From an uncultured Oscillospiraceae bacterium (lineage in GTDB: Bacteria; Bacillota; Clostridia; Oscillospirales; Oscillospiraceae), in assembly GCA_944385065.1 (NCBI GenBank), contig CALWVX010000086.1, forward strand, positions 1 through 7,374: a stretch of DNA of 7,374 nt, given 5' to 3'. The translations under genes were made by a program, and so were the position numbers. Shown one piece after another: positions 1-5,963 of this stretch. The notes under the pieces were generated by a model, which was given only the letters and a program-made list of their open reading frames with translations, had not been told where the DNA came from and did not search any database. How positions within the stretch are numbered: position 1 is the stretch's first letter; each line of letters opens with the position of its first letter.

Positions 1-1
1 C

Positions 2-35
2 AAAACCCGCCGCCGTCCCCGGCCGCCGGGCTTTT
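2..35 (-). terminator. Possible GC-rich terminator or attenuator after the sheath gene
   Basis: On the minus strand a GC-rich segment contains CCCGG-CGG-CCGGG (30-18), and alternatively an outer pairing of AAAA/CCCG with CGGG/TTTT (35-27 with 9-2), ending in TTTTG at the window edge. The two folds compete. With only four T residues and the sequence cut at base 1, it is a weak candidate. It lies in an unusually long gap for this tightly packed cluster. On the plus strand the same inner hairpin is followed by CTTTTC, so it could act either way. Confidence 0.25.
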
Positions 36-55
36 CCCCTCGCTCCGGTCCAGGC

Positions 56-70
56 TCCCCTGTTCGGGGA
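56..70 (-). other. Short hairpin just after the sheath stop
   Basis: Minus-strand TCCCC-GAACA-GGGGA gives a 5-bp stem with a 5-nt loop, 9 nt past the TAA. It is short and has no T-run, so it may be chance or part of a larger folded leader. Confidence 0.3.
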
Positions 71-78
71 TTCGGCGC

Positions 79-1137
79 TTATACGGTAATATGCGCTGTC
101 AGCCAGATCTGGTTGAGGCCGTGGGCCACCGTGAACGAGAAGTCCACCAGGCACCGGGAGGCGTCCTCCGGGTCGGCGGACACCGCCACGTCCCCATAGC
201 TGGTGATGATCTCCCGGGCCAGCTTGTTCTCCAGCTCCAGCACCACCTGGGCCCGGATGGCCCCCCGGCTCTGCTGGGTGTTCTTGGCCCGGCGGAACTT
301 GGCCCGCAGCGAGGCGCGCAGGCTGGGGATCACGTCATCCACCACCCGAATGGTGGTCAGATCCCGCCAGGTGGCATCCGCCGTCTCTCCGGTGGCGGTG
401 CGGGTGGTCACTCCCCGCACCACGCTCACCACGCCCCCCACGCTCTCCACAGGGGTGACGCCGCCCAGAATCAGCAGGTCCAGATCCCCGTCTCCATACC
501 GCTGAGAGACCCCGTTCAGTCCCCGGAGCACCGCTCCCCCCAGGGGGACGGCGGGATCGCTCTCTCCGGCCAGAGCGCCGGCCACGGCGGCGGCCAGCGC
601 CAGCCCCGACAAGCCCTCGCCCGCCCCGTCCAGCCCGCCGGGGGCCGTCAGCACCACCCGCTCGCTGTTGAGCGCCTTGGCCCGGGCGATCAGACTGCTC
701 ACGCTCTCTCCCTTGGCCCCGGCCACCACGGCCAGCCGCTCCCGCCGGGCCTCCGAGGCGGCCGCCGCGCTGTCCCGCAGGGCCTGCTGCACCTCCTCGT
801 CGGTGCTGTCGCAGATCACCAGGGCGATGTCCTCCGTCTCGGCCAGCAGATCAAAGGCGTCCTGATACCCCTCCACGTCGGCCGCCGGCACCGCCACCAC
901 CCCCGAGGCCCCGTTGGCCAGCGCCAGCCGGATCAGCTCCGCCATATCCTCCGCCCCGCCGGAACCAAAGGCGGTTACCGCCTGGTCATAGCTGGTGATG
1001 GTCTGGGCAACGCCGGCGGAGGCCACCGTATTGATGCCCGCCAGCCCCACCAGCCGGCCGGAACCGCTGCCGCTGACCACTGTGGACGCGTCATAGGAGG
1101 AGTAAACCCCCGGACGCTGATGTACCGTAATGCTCAT
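79..1137 (-). CDS. Phage tail sheath protein (XkdK-like)
   Basis: This 352-residue protein forms the contractile outer tube of the tail and drives the inner tube through the cell envelope on contraction. The N-terminus SITVHQRPGVYSSYDAS (2-18) is the typical sheath start that makes the N-terminal linker arm. The middle (about 70-200) holds the variable inserted domain. The C-terminal domain is clear: LGGAVLRGLNGVSQRY (199-214), LDLLILGGVTPVESVGGVVSVVRGVTTRT (219-247), then DLTTIRVVDDVIPSLRASLRAKF (259-281), and a final beta strand ending LTAHITV, which donates to the neighbouring subunit. At 352 residues it is shorter than the PBSX sheath (about 466), so the middle domains are reduced. The start overlaps the previous stop by ATGA; GGGGAGT (1147-1153) lies 9 nt upstream. 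The tube gene expected next lies beyond the window. This gene makes the phage a myovirus. Confidence 0.93.
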   Translation of the reverse strand: MSITVHQRPGVYSSYDASTVVSGSGSGRLVGLAGINTVASAGVAQTITSYDQAVTAFGSGGAEDMAELIRLALANGASGVVAVPAADVEGYQDAFDLLAETEDIALVICDSTDEEVQQALRDSAAAASEARRERLAVVAGAKGESVSSLIARAKALNSERVVLTAPGGLDGAGEGLSGLALAAAVAGALAGESDPAVPLGGAVLRGLNGVSQRYGDGDLDLLILGGVTPVESVGGVVSVVRGVTTRTATGETADATWRDLTTIRVVDDVIPSLRASLRAKFRRAKNTQQSRGAIRAQVVLELENKLAREIITSYGDVAVSADPEDASRCLVDFSFTVAHGLNQIWLTAHITV

Positions 1138-1637
1138 GGCTTGATCACTCCCCGCAATTTAAAGTCTGTAAAGGCCCCTTCTGTCCGGGCCGCGGCGCAC
1201 AGGCACGCTTCGCACACCGCCTGAACCGGCCGCATCAGCCGCCGGCTGTCCGGATCAAAGGCCGTCTGCCCGCAGGAGAACCCCTCCACATGGAGGTCCT
1301 CGGGGCCGCCCAGAATCAGCGCCCCGGCCAGGGCGTCAAACTCCACCTGGATCATCTGCTCGTCTCCTCCTTCCGGCGCGTAGATGTCCAGTCCGAAGGT
1401 GAGTCTGGCCCTGCGGCCGTACCACTCGCTCCACCGGCCGCTCTCCCGGTCATACCGCTCCCCCAGATAGTCCTGAAAGCCCGCCGGCCCCGCCTGACAG
1501 CCCCGCAGGGAGATAACGGCCAGCGCCGTCTTCTGTTCCCCGCGCAGGGCGGCGGGCCATGCGGCGGCCGCGTGGACGCCCTGGCCGGTCAAATAGTCCA
1601 CCATGCTCCGGCAGATCTGCCGGATTCCCTCGTTCAT
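1134..1637 (-). CDS. Tail completion / tail terminator-like protein (before the sheath gene)
   Basis: This 167-residue protein lies between the stopper-like gene and the sheath gene, where contractile-tailed phages place the tail terminator or neck-tail joining protein (XkdI/XkdJ slot in PBSX). An N-terminal helix (GIRQICRSMVDYLTGQG, 4-20) is followed by a strand (TALAVISLRGC), a Tyr/Arg/Trp-rich central section (FQDYLGERYDRESGRWSEWYGRRARLTFGLDIYAP, 54-88), a helix (EQMIQVEFDALAGALIL), and a C-terminal part with FSCG and VCEACLCAAA. This helix-strand-strand-helix layout fits tail terminators. Cys142, 145 and 147 are close together and may be a redox or metal feature. The gene overlaps both neighbours by ATGA. 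GAGGTG (1643-1648) sits 5 nt before the ATG. The family is not certain; it could be an HK97 gp10-like protein. Confidence 0.6.
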   Translation of the reverse strand: MNEGIRQICRSMVDYLTGQGVHAAAAWPAALRGEQKTALAVISLRGCQAGPAGFQDYLGERYDRESGRWSEWYGRRARLTFGLDIYAPEGGDEQMIQVEFDALAGALILGGPEDLHVEGFSCGQTAFDPDSRRLMRPVQAVCEACLCAAARTEGAFTDFKLRGVIKP

Positions 1638-1954
1638 GCCGTCACCTCATCTCTGGGAGAGAGCACCGCCCACCAATAGGGGCAGATTCCCTCCCCCGCC
1701 CGGTGGGCCCGCCGGACCCGGAACTGCTCCCCCCGCCACTGCACCAGCGTCTCCTGATCCAGGGGGTGTCCGGCCGGTCCCAAATACAAAAACCGCTCCT
1801 GCCGGCTCACCCCCAGAGGAGTGGGCTCCCGCTGCGCCCGGCTCTCCTCCAGCACCGGCTGGACAAAAGCCCGCAGGGTGACGCTCTCCTCCCCCCGGAG
1901 CAGGGTGACCGTCTGTCCGTATCGGGCCAGAATCCCGTCCCACTCCCGTACCAT
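1634..1954 (-). CDS. Head closure / stopper-like protein
   Basis: This 106-residue protein begins MVREWDGILARYGQTVTLL and contains several strands: QTVTLLRGEESVTLRAFVQPV (14-34), RFLYLGPAG (54-62), LVQWRGEQFRVRRAHRAG (70-87) and YWWAVLSPRDEV (93-104). Small beta-barrel proteins of this size, second after the capsid, are usually the stopper that closes the head after packaging and joins the adaptor to the tail. The frame is open upstream to 2359, but that 241-residue version would read through the adaptor gene and show only Gly/Pro/Arg-rich shadow sequence. The ATG at 1954 is chosen because the recognisable protein begins there, it overlaps the adaptor stop by one base, and the purine-rich AGGGGGT at 1964-1970 precedes it by 9 nt. 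The GTG at 1957 is a possible start one codon earlier. Function is inferred from order and size. Confidence 0.7.
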   Translation of the reverse strand: MVREWDGILARYGQTVTLLRGEESVTLRAFVQPVLEESRAQREPTPLGVSRQERFLYLGPAGHPLDQETLVQWRGEQFRVRRAHRAGEGICPYWWAVLSPRDEVTA

Positions 1955-2313
1955 CACCCTCTCACCCCCTGAAAACAAAATCCCGTGTCTCCCAGCCAGG
2001 GGGACAGAATCTCCTCCGCCTGGGCCCGGCGGCCTCCCGCCCCCGGCCCGCTCCCGGCCTCCCGCCGGATGGTCAGATCTCCGGCGGTGAACGCCGTCAC
2101 TCCCCGGTCTTCTCCCGCCGCCCCCTCCAGGGCATCCAGCGCCATCATGGCGGCGGCCAGGGGAAAGGCGGGGCCGCAGTCCTCTGGACTCACCCCGGCC
2201 CGCAGTCGGGCGGCCAGCCGGACCTGCACCGCCCGGACCAGGGGGAGCAGCAGCTCCTCCTGGTCCTCTCCGGCCCCCATGCTGCGGCACAGGGCCATGA
2301 TCTCCTCGGTCAT
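1954..2313 (-). CDS. Head-tail connector (adaptor, gp6/gp15-like; XkdH slot)
   Basis: This 119-residue, mostly helical protein is the first gene after the capsid, where phages encode the adaptor ring that docks under the portal. Helices are suggested at 1-12, 18-40 (EELLLPLVRAVQVRLAARLRAG) and 47-66 (GPAFPLAAAMMALDALEGAA). They are followed by VTAFTAGDLTIRREAG (72-87), a strand-loop element often seen in adaptor proteins, and a final helix (RRAQAEEILSPWLGD). This helix-helix-FTAGD pattern is what I would expect of HK97 gp6 or SPP1 gp15 type proteins, though identity at that distance cannot be judged by eye. The start has a perfect ribosome binding site. Its TGA shares one base with the next ATG (TGATG), which points to coupled translation. 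Confidence 0.75.
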   Translation of the reverse strand: MTEEIMALCRSMGAGEDQEELLLPLVRAVQVRLAARLRAGVSPEDCGPAFPLAAAMMALDALEGAAGEDRGVTAFTAGDLTIRREAGSGPGAGGRRAQAEEILSPWLGDTGFCFQGVRG

Positions 2314-2315
2314 GC

Positions 2316-3329
2316 TCAGACCTCCAGCACCCGGCTGGCCTCGGGAAACACCGTGGCAAAGCCGCTGATCACTGTGACGGCCGCCCGCTCCAGCTGCCGG
2401 TCGATCAGCTTGTCATACTCCACCGTCACGTCGCTGCCCTGCACCATCTCCAGGGCGAAGCGCCGATCCAGGCCGATGGCGGTCCCCTCGGGCAGCACGC
2501 TGGTGCGCAGCAGCGCGGCCCCCAGGGGGGTGGTCAGCTTGCCGGTCCCCTGGAAATTCAGCCCGGTAAGGGGGTTCTGGAACTCGGGGAGCTTCAGCAT
2601 GCTCACCAGCACGTCTCCCGAGACCAGAAGCGCGTTCATCTCATAGGGGTCGAACTTGGCCCAGAAGTCCACCAGATCATCATACGTCAGGGTTCCGGTG
2701 GTCTTGACCTGGTCCTTGGCGGCGGCGTTGTTGTTGCCGTCCCCGTTGATCAGCACGTCCACCGCGTCCTCCAGCTGGGTCCGGGCGATGTGGGCGCCCA
2801 TCTGCCGCAGAGTGACCGAGAACAGATCCAGCTTCTGATACCGCACCGCCTCATAGCTGGCCACCAGCATTCTCCCCCGCTTGCGCAGCTTGACCAGATT
2901 GGACTGGACCTTGATGGTGGTGGAGGGAATCTGGGCCCCCTCGTCCACCTGGCGCAGTTCCTTCTCATCCCCGCCCGCGTCCGCGGTGATGGAGCGATAG
3001 TCCAACCCGTCAAAGCGGGTGACGGCGGCGGTGATGTGGGGCAGCAGATTGCCCTCCTCCATCCCCTGCCGGACGGTTCTGGCCAGGTACTCGGGGAAAA
3101 GCACCGCCGAGTCGGCGGTGCGGAAGAACTTCTCCACCACGTCGCTGCCCGCGCCCTTCACCTTGATGTCAAACCGCTTCAGCTGCCGCTGAAAGGCGTC
3201 CAGCCCCTCCAGGCTGGTCCCCTTGTACCGCTCGCTGGGATCCTGGCTCTCCAGCACCTGGGTAAAGGTGCGGCCCGCCTCCTGATACATCCCCTTGTCC
3301 AGCTTCAGGTTGTCGTACGCAAATGCCAT
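2316..3329 (-). CDS. Major capsid protein, HK97 fold
   Basis: This 337-residue protein is expected to form the icosahedral shell. The N-terminal 65 or so residues are charged and helical (for example LEGLDAFQRQLKRFDIKVKG, 40-59) and resemble a scaffolding delta segment that the upstream protease could remove; the cleavage site is not visible. The body then follows HK97-like order: an N-arm around VLFPEYLARTVRQGMEEGN (76-94), an E-loop-like stretch with alternating polar strands (EGAQIPSTTIKVQSNLVKLRKRG, 130-152), a helix (LDLFSVTLRQMGAHIARTQLEDAVDVLING, 167-196), and a C-terminal beta region (GTAIGLDRRFALEMV, DVTVEYDKLID). Position downstream of protease and decoration genes and ahead of the connector genes is the classic capsid slot. 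Residues 186-204 (LEDAVDVLINGDGNNNAAA) match the acidic helix and Asn/Gly loop often seen in PBSX-type capsids. Length is typical. The next gene starts 2 nt after its stop. Confidence 0.93.
   Translation of the reverse strand: MAFAYDNLKLDKGMYQEAGRTFTQVLESQDPSERYKGTSLEGLDAFQRQLKRFDIKVKGAGSDVVEKFFRTADSAVLFPEYLARTVRQGMEEGNLLPHITAAVTRFDGLDYRSITADAGGDEKELRQVDEGAQIPSTTIKVQSNLVKLRKRGRMLVASYEAVRYQKLDLFSVTLRQMGAHIARTQLEDAVDVLINGDGNNNAAAKDQVKTTGTLTYDDLVDFWAKFDPYEMNALLVSGDVLVSMLKLPEFQNPLTGLNFQGTGKLTTPLGAALLRTSVLPEGTAIGLDRRFALEMVQGSDVTVEYDKLIDRQLERAAVTVISGFATVFPEASRVLEV
2320..2325 (-). promoter_or_regulatory. Ribosome binding site of the adaptor gene inside the capsid 3' end
   Basis: The minus strand reads GGAGGT, then CTGAGC, then ATG at 2313. 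The site encodes part of the capsid C-terminal LEV, so ribosomes ending on the capsid gene are well placed to restart. Confidence 0.75.
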
Positions 3330-3338
3330 ACGCTCACG

Positions 3339-3344
3339 CTCCTT
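3339..3344 (-). promoter_or_regulatory. Ribosome binding site of the major capsid gene
   Basis: The minus strand reads AAGGAG, 9 nt before the ATG at 3329, in the 22-nt gap after the decoration gene. Confidence 0.75.
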
Positions 3345-3351
3345 CCATTTC

Positions 3352-3741
3352 TCACAGAAGCAGGACGGCTGTGCCGTCCGACTCCACGCTGACCACCAGG
3401 GCGGACACCCCGGCCGGTGCCGGGATGATCACCTCTCCGCCCTCCTCCGGCTCCACCGGGGCGTTCTCCGCCGCCTTCACACCTCCTTGGCCGTCGGCCG
3501 CCAGCCAGACGCGGCCCACGTTCAGGGAGCCGGTGTAGGTCACCTCCACAAAGCCCGCCACCTGGACGCCCGCCGCCCCCGCCCGGGGCTCCAGCGCCAC
3601 GCCGCAGAACCGATCTCCGGCGGAACAGGGGGCCACCGCCCCGTTTCCGCTCACCTTGACCACCTGTCCGCCCTTTACGCCTTCGCCGGCGGCAAAGGTG
3701 GCCACGACGGCGCCGATGCCGTCAAACGAGATTTTGCTCAT
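3352..3741 (-). CDS. Capsid decoration / head fibre-type protein (DUF2190-like)
   Basis: This 129-residue protein is rich in Gly, Ala and Val, with almost no helix-forming stretches and many short beta-type strands: GQVVKVSG (26-33), GVQVAGFVEVTYTG (58-71), GEVIIPAPAG (102-111) and SALVVSVESDGTAVLLL (113-129). This is the pattern of small beta-barrel proteins that bind the outside of the capsid shell and stabilise it. Its place directly before the major capsid gene, 22 nt away, supports that role; decoration genes commonly sit between protease and capsid. The ATG at 3741 (MSKISFDG) is preferred over the GTG at 3747 because of ribosome-binding-site spacing. The exact family cannot be fixed by eye, and it could be a structural protein of another kind. 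Confidence 0.75.
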   Translation of the reverse strand: MSKISFDGIGAVVATFAAGEGVKGGQVVKVSGNGAVAPCSAGDRFCGVALEPRAGAAGVQVAGFVEVTYTGSLNVGRVWLAADGQGGVKAAENAPVEPEEGGEVIIPAPAGVSALVVSVESDGTAVLLL

Positions 3742-3747
3742 TTCCAC

Positions 3748-3755
3748 TCCTCCTT
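3748..3755 (-). promoter_or_regulatory. Strong ribosome binding site that decides the decoration-protein start
   Basis: The minus strand reads AAGGAGGA, then GTGGAA, then ATG at 3741. The in-frame GTG at 3747 touches the site directly and so cannot be the start. A near-consensus site suits a protein needed in hundreds of copies per virion. Confidence 0.8.
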
Positions 3756-3770
3756 ATCTTGTTCGGGACA

Positions 3771-3786
3771 CGGCCCTGCCGGGCCG
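3771..3786 (-). other. Small GC-rich hairpin between protease and decoration genes
   Basis: A perfect 6-bp inverted repeat (CGGCCC / GGGCCG) encloses a 4-nt loop in the 54-nt gap between the protease stop and the decoration-protein start. No T-run follows on the minus strand, so it is not a normal intrinsic terminator. It could be an mRNA processing or stability element, or chance in GC-rich DNA. Confidence 0.4.
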
Positions 3787-3795
3787 CCCCTCCGC

Positions 3796-4719
3796 TCACA
3801 CCAGGAACGCCCGGTCTCCCTCCCGGGGCTGCGCCCCCTTCTCCCCATAGGACAGCTGGGTTCTCACCGGATAGCGCTCCCCCGCCCGCCGGGCGAAAGA
3901 GGCCGTCAGCGCCTCCAGCTCCCCCTGCGTCAGCTTGTCCGCCGCCGACCGGAGCACCGCTTCCTCCAGCTGCCCGTCGGCCAGCATGGCCTGCCGCACC
4001 AGCTCGCCCCGGAGCAAGCCCAGGTACTGCCGGCCCAGCTCGGCCTGCTTCTCCAGCTCCTCCAGCTCCCGGGCCCCGCCGGGATCCCGGGCGGCCAGCT
4101 CCCGCCAGCCCCCGGCGCTCTTGACCACACCCGCCATGGGCTGGGCAGGCACCGCCACAAAGGAGAACTCATAGGCGTCCCTGGCCCCCTCCAGGGCGGC
4201 GTAGCACAGCCTTCCGTCATACCGCCGCCCCTTCTGGTGGCTGCACCCGTCCTCGCCCCAGGGCCGGCCGCAGATGGAGCACACCGCCCGCTCCACGGCG
4301 CAGCCCACGCTGACTTCTTTCTTGATGCCTCCCTCGATCTCGGCGATCAAGTCCCGGTTGGCCTGGGTGCGCACCATATAGGCGTACCCCTTCAGCCAGC
4401 AGTACTCGTCCCCGGCCCGGGTCAGCCGCCCCGGCTCCCGGACCACTTCGGTTTTGTAAATGCGGGCGGCCTGTCCCCGGGCCGACCACTGGTGGTCAAA
4501 GATGCCGCTCTTCCCCTCAAACAGCCCGGCCAGTCCCTCCAGCGTCTCCAGGGAAAACCGCTCCCAGTCCCGGTCGATCTCGTTGTCGCACAGCCGCACG
4601 GAAAAGGCGTACAGCTCCTCCTCCTTCAGCGGCCCGCGGGCCAGCCGGCCGATCCGCTCCAGATCGTCTCCGGTCAGTTCAGCCCGCTGGCCTCCCTCCG
4701 CCTCCTTGCATCGGTTCAT
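3796..4719 (-). CDS. Prohead protease fused to a scaffold-like C-terminus (XkdF-like position)
   Basis: This 307-residue protein most likely matures the capsid by cleaving capsid precursors inside the prohead. The N-terminal half fits the herpesvirus/HK97-type serine protease fold: a His in IFDHQW (His76), a Ser in KKEVSVGCAV (Ser137), and the later strand YEFSFVAVPAQPMAGV (183-198), which resembles the E-x-S-x-V-x-x-P-A strand of HK97 gp4-type proteases. Between Ser137 and that strand sits a Cys/His cluster, CSICG (147-151) and CSH (159-161), with Cys172 further on; it looks like a metal-binding insertion. Residues 210-285 are charged and helical (GGARELEELEKQAELG onwards), as expected of an internal scaffold; no separate scaffold gene is seen. 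The start overlaps the portal stop (ATGA) and has AGGAGGA upstream. The family is inferred from motif pattern and position before the capsid genes. The catalytic residues are proposals. Confidence 0.8.
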   Translation of the reverse strand: MNRCKEAEGGQRAELTGDDLERIGRLARGPLKEEELYAFSVRLCDNEIDRDWERFSLETLEGLAGLFEGKSGIFDHQWSARGQAARIYKTEVVREPGRLTRAGDEYCWLKGYAYMVRTQANRDLIAEIEGGIKKEVSVGCAVERAVCSICGRPWGEDGCSHQKGRRYDGRLCYAALEGARDAYEFSFVAVPAQPMAGVVKSAGGWRELAARDPGGARELEELEKQAELGRQYLGLLRGELVRQAMLADGQLEEAVLRSAADKLTQGELEALTASFARRAGERYPVRTQLSYGEKGAQPREGDRAFLV

Positions 4720-5876
4720 GTCGTCTCCTCCTCTGTTGATTCGTTCTGCCGCCGGAGCTGCTCCGCCTGGGCCCGGTAGAGCCCCGCTCTGGCCTCCTCC
4801 ACCTCATCCTGCAGATTGATCTCGTCCCACACGATCTCCACCCGCCGGTCAAAGCCGTGCAGCCCCAGCCACAGCTCGGCCACCCGGCTCAGGGCGGGCT
4901 CCACGCTGCGGCGGATGGCGGTGATCTCGCTGGTCAGCAGGTCGGCCTGCTGGGCGCTCATCCGCTCGGTGGACGACCAGGACAGCCCCAGCATAAAGGG
5001 CGGGATGCCCGTCCGGGCCACCAGCTGCTCCAGAATCTGCCGCACCGGCACCTGGCTGTCCAGTATCTGATTGTCCGCCCCGATCACCCGGATGTCCACA
5101 TCGCCCACGGCCACAAAATCCCGCACGCTGCCCTCCCGTCCGGCCTGCATGGCCGAGGACCACTCCTGGGCCAGCACCCGGCACCGCTCCTGGGCAAAGG
5201 CCTCCTCTCCCTCTCCCGGTCTGCAGATCACGGCAAAGCGCAGGTTGCCCGCCCGCTCCCAGTTCTGCCCGGTGGCCTGAAAGATCTTCAGCAGAATACC
5301 GGCCAGAAAGGGCATGGACCGCAGCAGGGATACGCCGCAGGGCTCGTCCCCCGTGGGCTGGAAGGGGGTGAACAGCAGCAGCTCCTGCCAGGGCAGCTCC
5401 CGCTCCTCCCCCGCGCCCCTCCGGCACAGGCGGAACTCCAGCGGGCTGTCCCCCAGCTTCACCTCCACCTGTTCCGGATCGGCGCACAGCAGGGCGGCAA
5501 TCCGGCTTCCCGTTCCATCCAGAACGATCTCTCCCACCGCCCGGCCGCAGGTGAACAGATCGTCCAGATACCGGTCCAAAAAAGACTGGACCCCCCTCTG
5601 GCCCCAGCCGGTCTCCACCGTCCGGAAAAATTCCTCCAGTCCCTCCTGGGCCCGGCTGTCCCGGCTGCGGACGGTCACGCCGCCGCACAGCCGCACCAGC
5701 TTCCAGATGGCGGCGTCCACAATGGGCACCCCCTCCCGGATGGCCCGATACAGGTCGGCCTCTCCCGCGCGCAGGGGCACATAGCGGTCCAGCGCCCCAA
5801 AGGGATGTCCGTCGCCCCGGCGCACCTGCACCACCGGGGCGGGAGGCTCCTTCTTTCTGCGTTCCCACCACTTCAA
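4716..5876 (-). CDS. Phage portal protein, TTG start
   Basis: This is a 386-residue portal, the dodecameric ring at one capsid vertex through which the terminase moves DNA and to which the neck attaches. A near-invariant portal-type motif, GIPPFMLGLSWSSTERMS, spans 290-307 and is followed by the long helix ADLLTSEITAIRRSVEPALS. The C-terminus (about 356-386) is acidic and helical. The frame is open upstream to an ATG at 6050, but that start would overlap the terminase by 89 bp and add a 58-residue Arg-rich leader encoded by the tandem repeat. The TTG at 5876 gives the N-terminus MKWWERRKKEPP and has AGGAG upstream. An ATG at 5936 inside repeat copy 2 is a weaker alternative giving 406 residues. 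The gene ends in an ATGA overlap with the protease gene. The role is secure; the start is moderately sure. Confidence 0.92.
   Translation of the reverse strand: MKWWERRKKEPPAPVVQVRRGDGHPFGALDRYVPLRAGEADLYRAIREGVPIVDAAIWKLVRLCGGVTVRSRDSRAQEGLEEFFRTVETGWGQRGVQSFLDRYLDDLFTCGRAVGEIVLDGTGSRIAALLCADPEQVEVKLGDSPLEFRLCRRGAGEERELPWQELLLFTPFQPTGDEPCGVSLLRSMPFLAGILLKIFQATGQNWERAGNLRFAVICRPGEGEEAFAQERCRVLAQEWSSAMQAGREGSVRDFVAVGDVDIRVIGADNQILDSQVPVRQILEQLVARTGIPPFMLGLSWSSTERMSAQQADLLTSEITAIRRSVEPALSRVAELWLGLHGFDRRVEIVWDEINLQDEVEEARAGLYRAQAEQLRRQNESTEEETT
4726..4732 (-). promoter_or_regulatory. Ribosome binding site of the prohead protease
   Basis: The minus strand reads AGGAGGA, 6 nt before the ATG at 4719. 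It lies inside the last portal codons, which fits coupled translation across the ATGA junction. Confidence 0.75.
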
Positions 5877-5887
5877 CCCGTTTCTCT

Positions 5888-5892
5888 CTCCT
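5888..5892 (-). promoter_or_regulatory. Ribosome binding site that decides the portal start
   Basis: The minus strand reads AGGAG within a purine-rich stretch (5900-5881), 11 nt before a TTG codon at 5876. The spacing is slightly long. No comparable site precedes the upstream in-frame ATG at 6050, which lies inside the terminase gene. Confidence 0.6.
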
Positions 5893-5906
5893 CTCTCTGA
5901 TGACTG

Positions 5907-5963
5907 AAAAGCGCCGATTCTCCGCGCTCCCGGCATAAACTCCGCCTGCCTCCGCCCGCGCCT
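5907..5963 (-). repeat. Tandem repeat copy 2: diverged duplicate of the terminase 3' end
   Basis: This copy starts at the terminase stop and keeps the same frame. In the terminase frame it would read ARAEAGGVYAGSAENRRF, identical to copy 1 at 14 of 18 residues. The position matching the TAG stop is TCA here. Three codon differences are synonymous (AGA/CGG, TAC/TAT, GGA/GGG). It fills most of the gap before the portal gene. Confidence 0.85.

Noticed and set aside
91..1224. Plus-strand open frame of 377 codons opposite the sheath gene
   Set aside because: The His/Gly/Pro/Gln-rich composition and the exact shadowing of a clear sheath gene mark it as an antisense artefact.
1955..2359. Upstream extension of the stopper gene to 241 codons
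   Set aside because: The extra 135 codons overlap the whole adaptor gene in another frame and read as Gly/Pro/Arg shadow. The overlapping ATG at 1954 is the sensible start.
3742..3747. GTG start at 3747 for the decoration protein
   Set aside because: The GTG directly abuts the AAGGAGGA ribosome binding site, leaving no spacing. The ATG at 3741 has 6 nt.
3295..4779. Plus-strand open frame of 494 codons, the longest in the window
   Set aside because: It runs antisense across the decoration and protease genes and their gap. It is rich in His, Pro, Gly, Leu and Gln with no recognisable domain, which is what GC-rich codon bias produces opposite real genes.
4849..5871. Minus-strand frame of 340 codons inside the portal gene, continuous with the terminase frame after its stop
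   Set aside because: I considered it as a terminase readthrough product or an overprinted gene. Its Gly/Arg/Pro/Ala-rich sequence is a frame-shifted portal with no recognisable motif.
4857..5900. Plus-strand open frame of 347 codons opposite the portal gene
   Set aside because: Low-complexity composition without domains; it is the reverse shadow of the portal.
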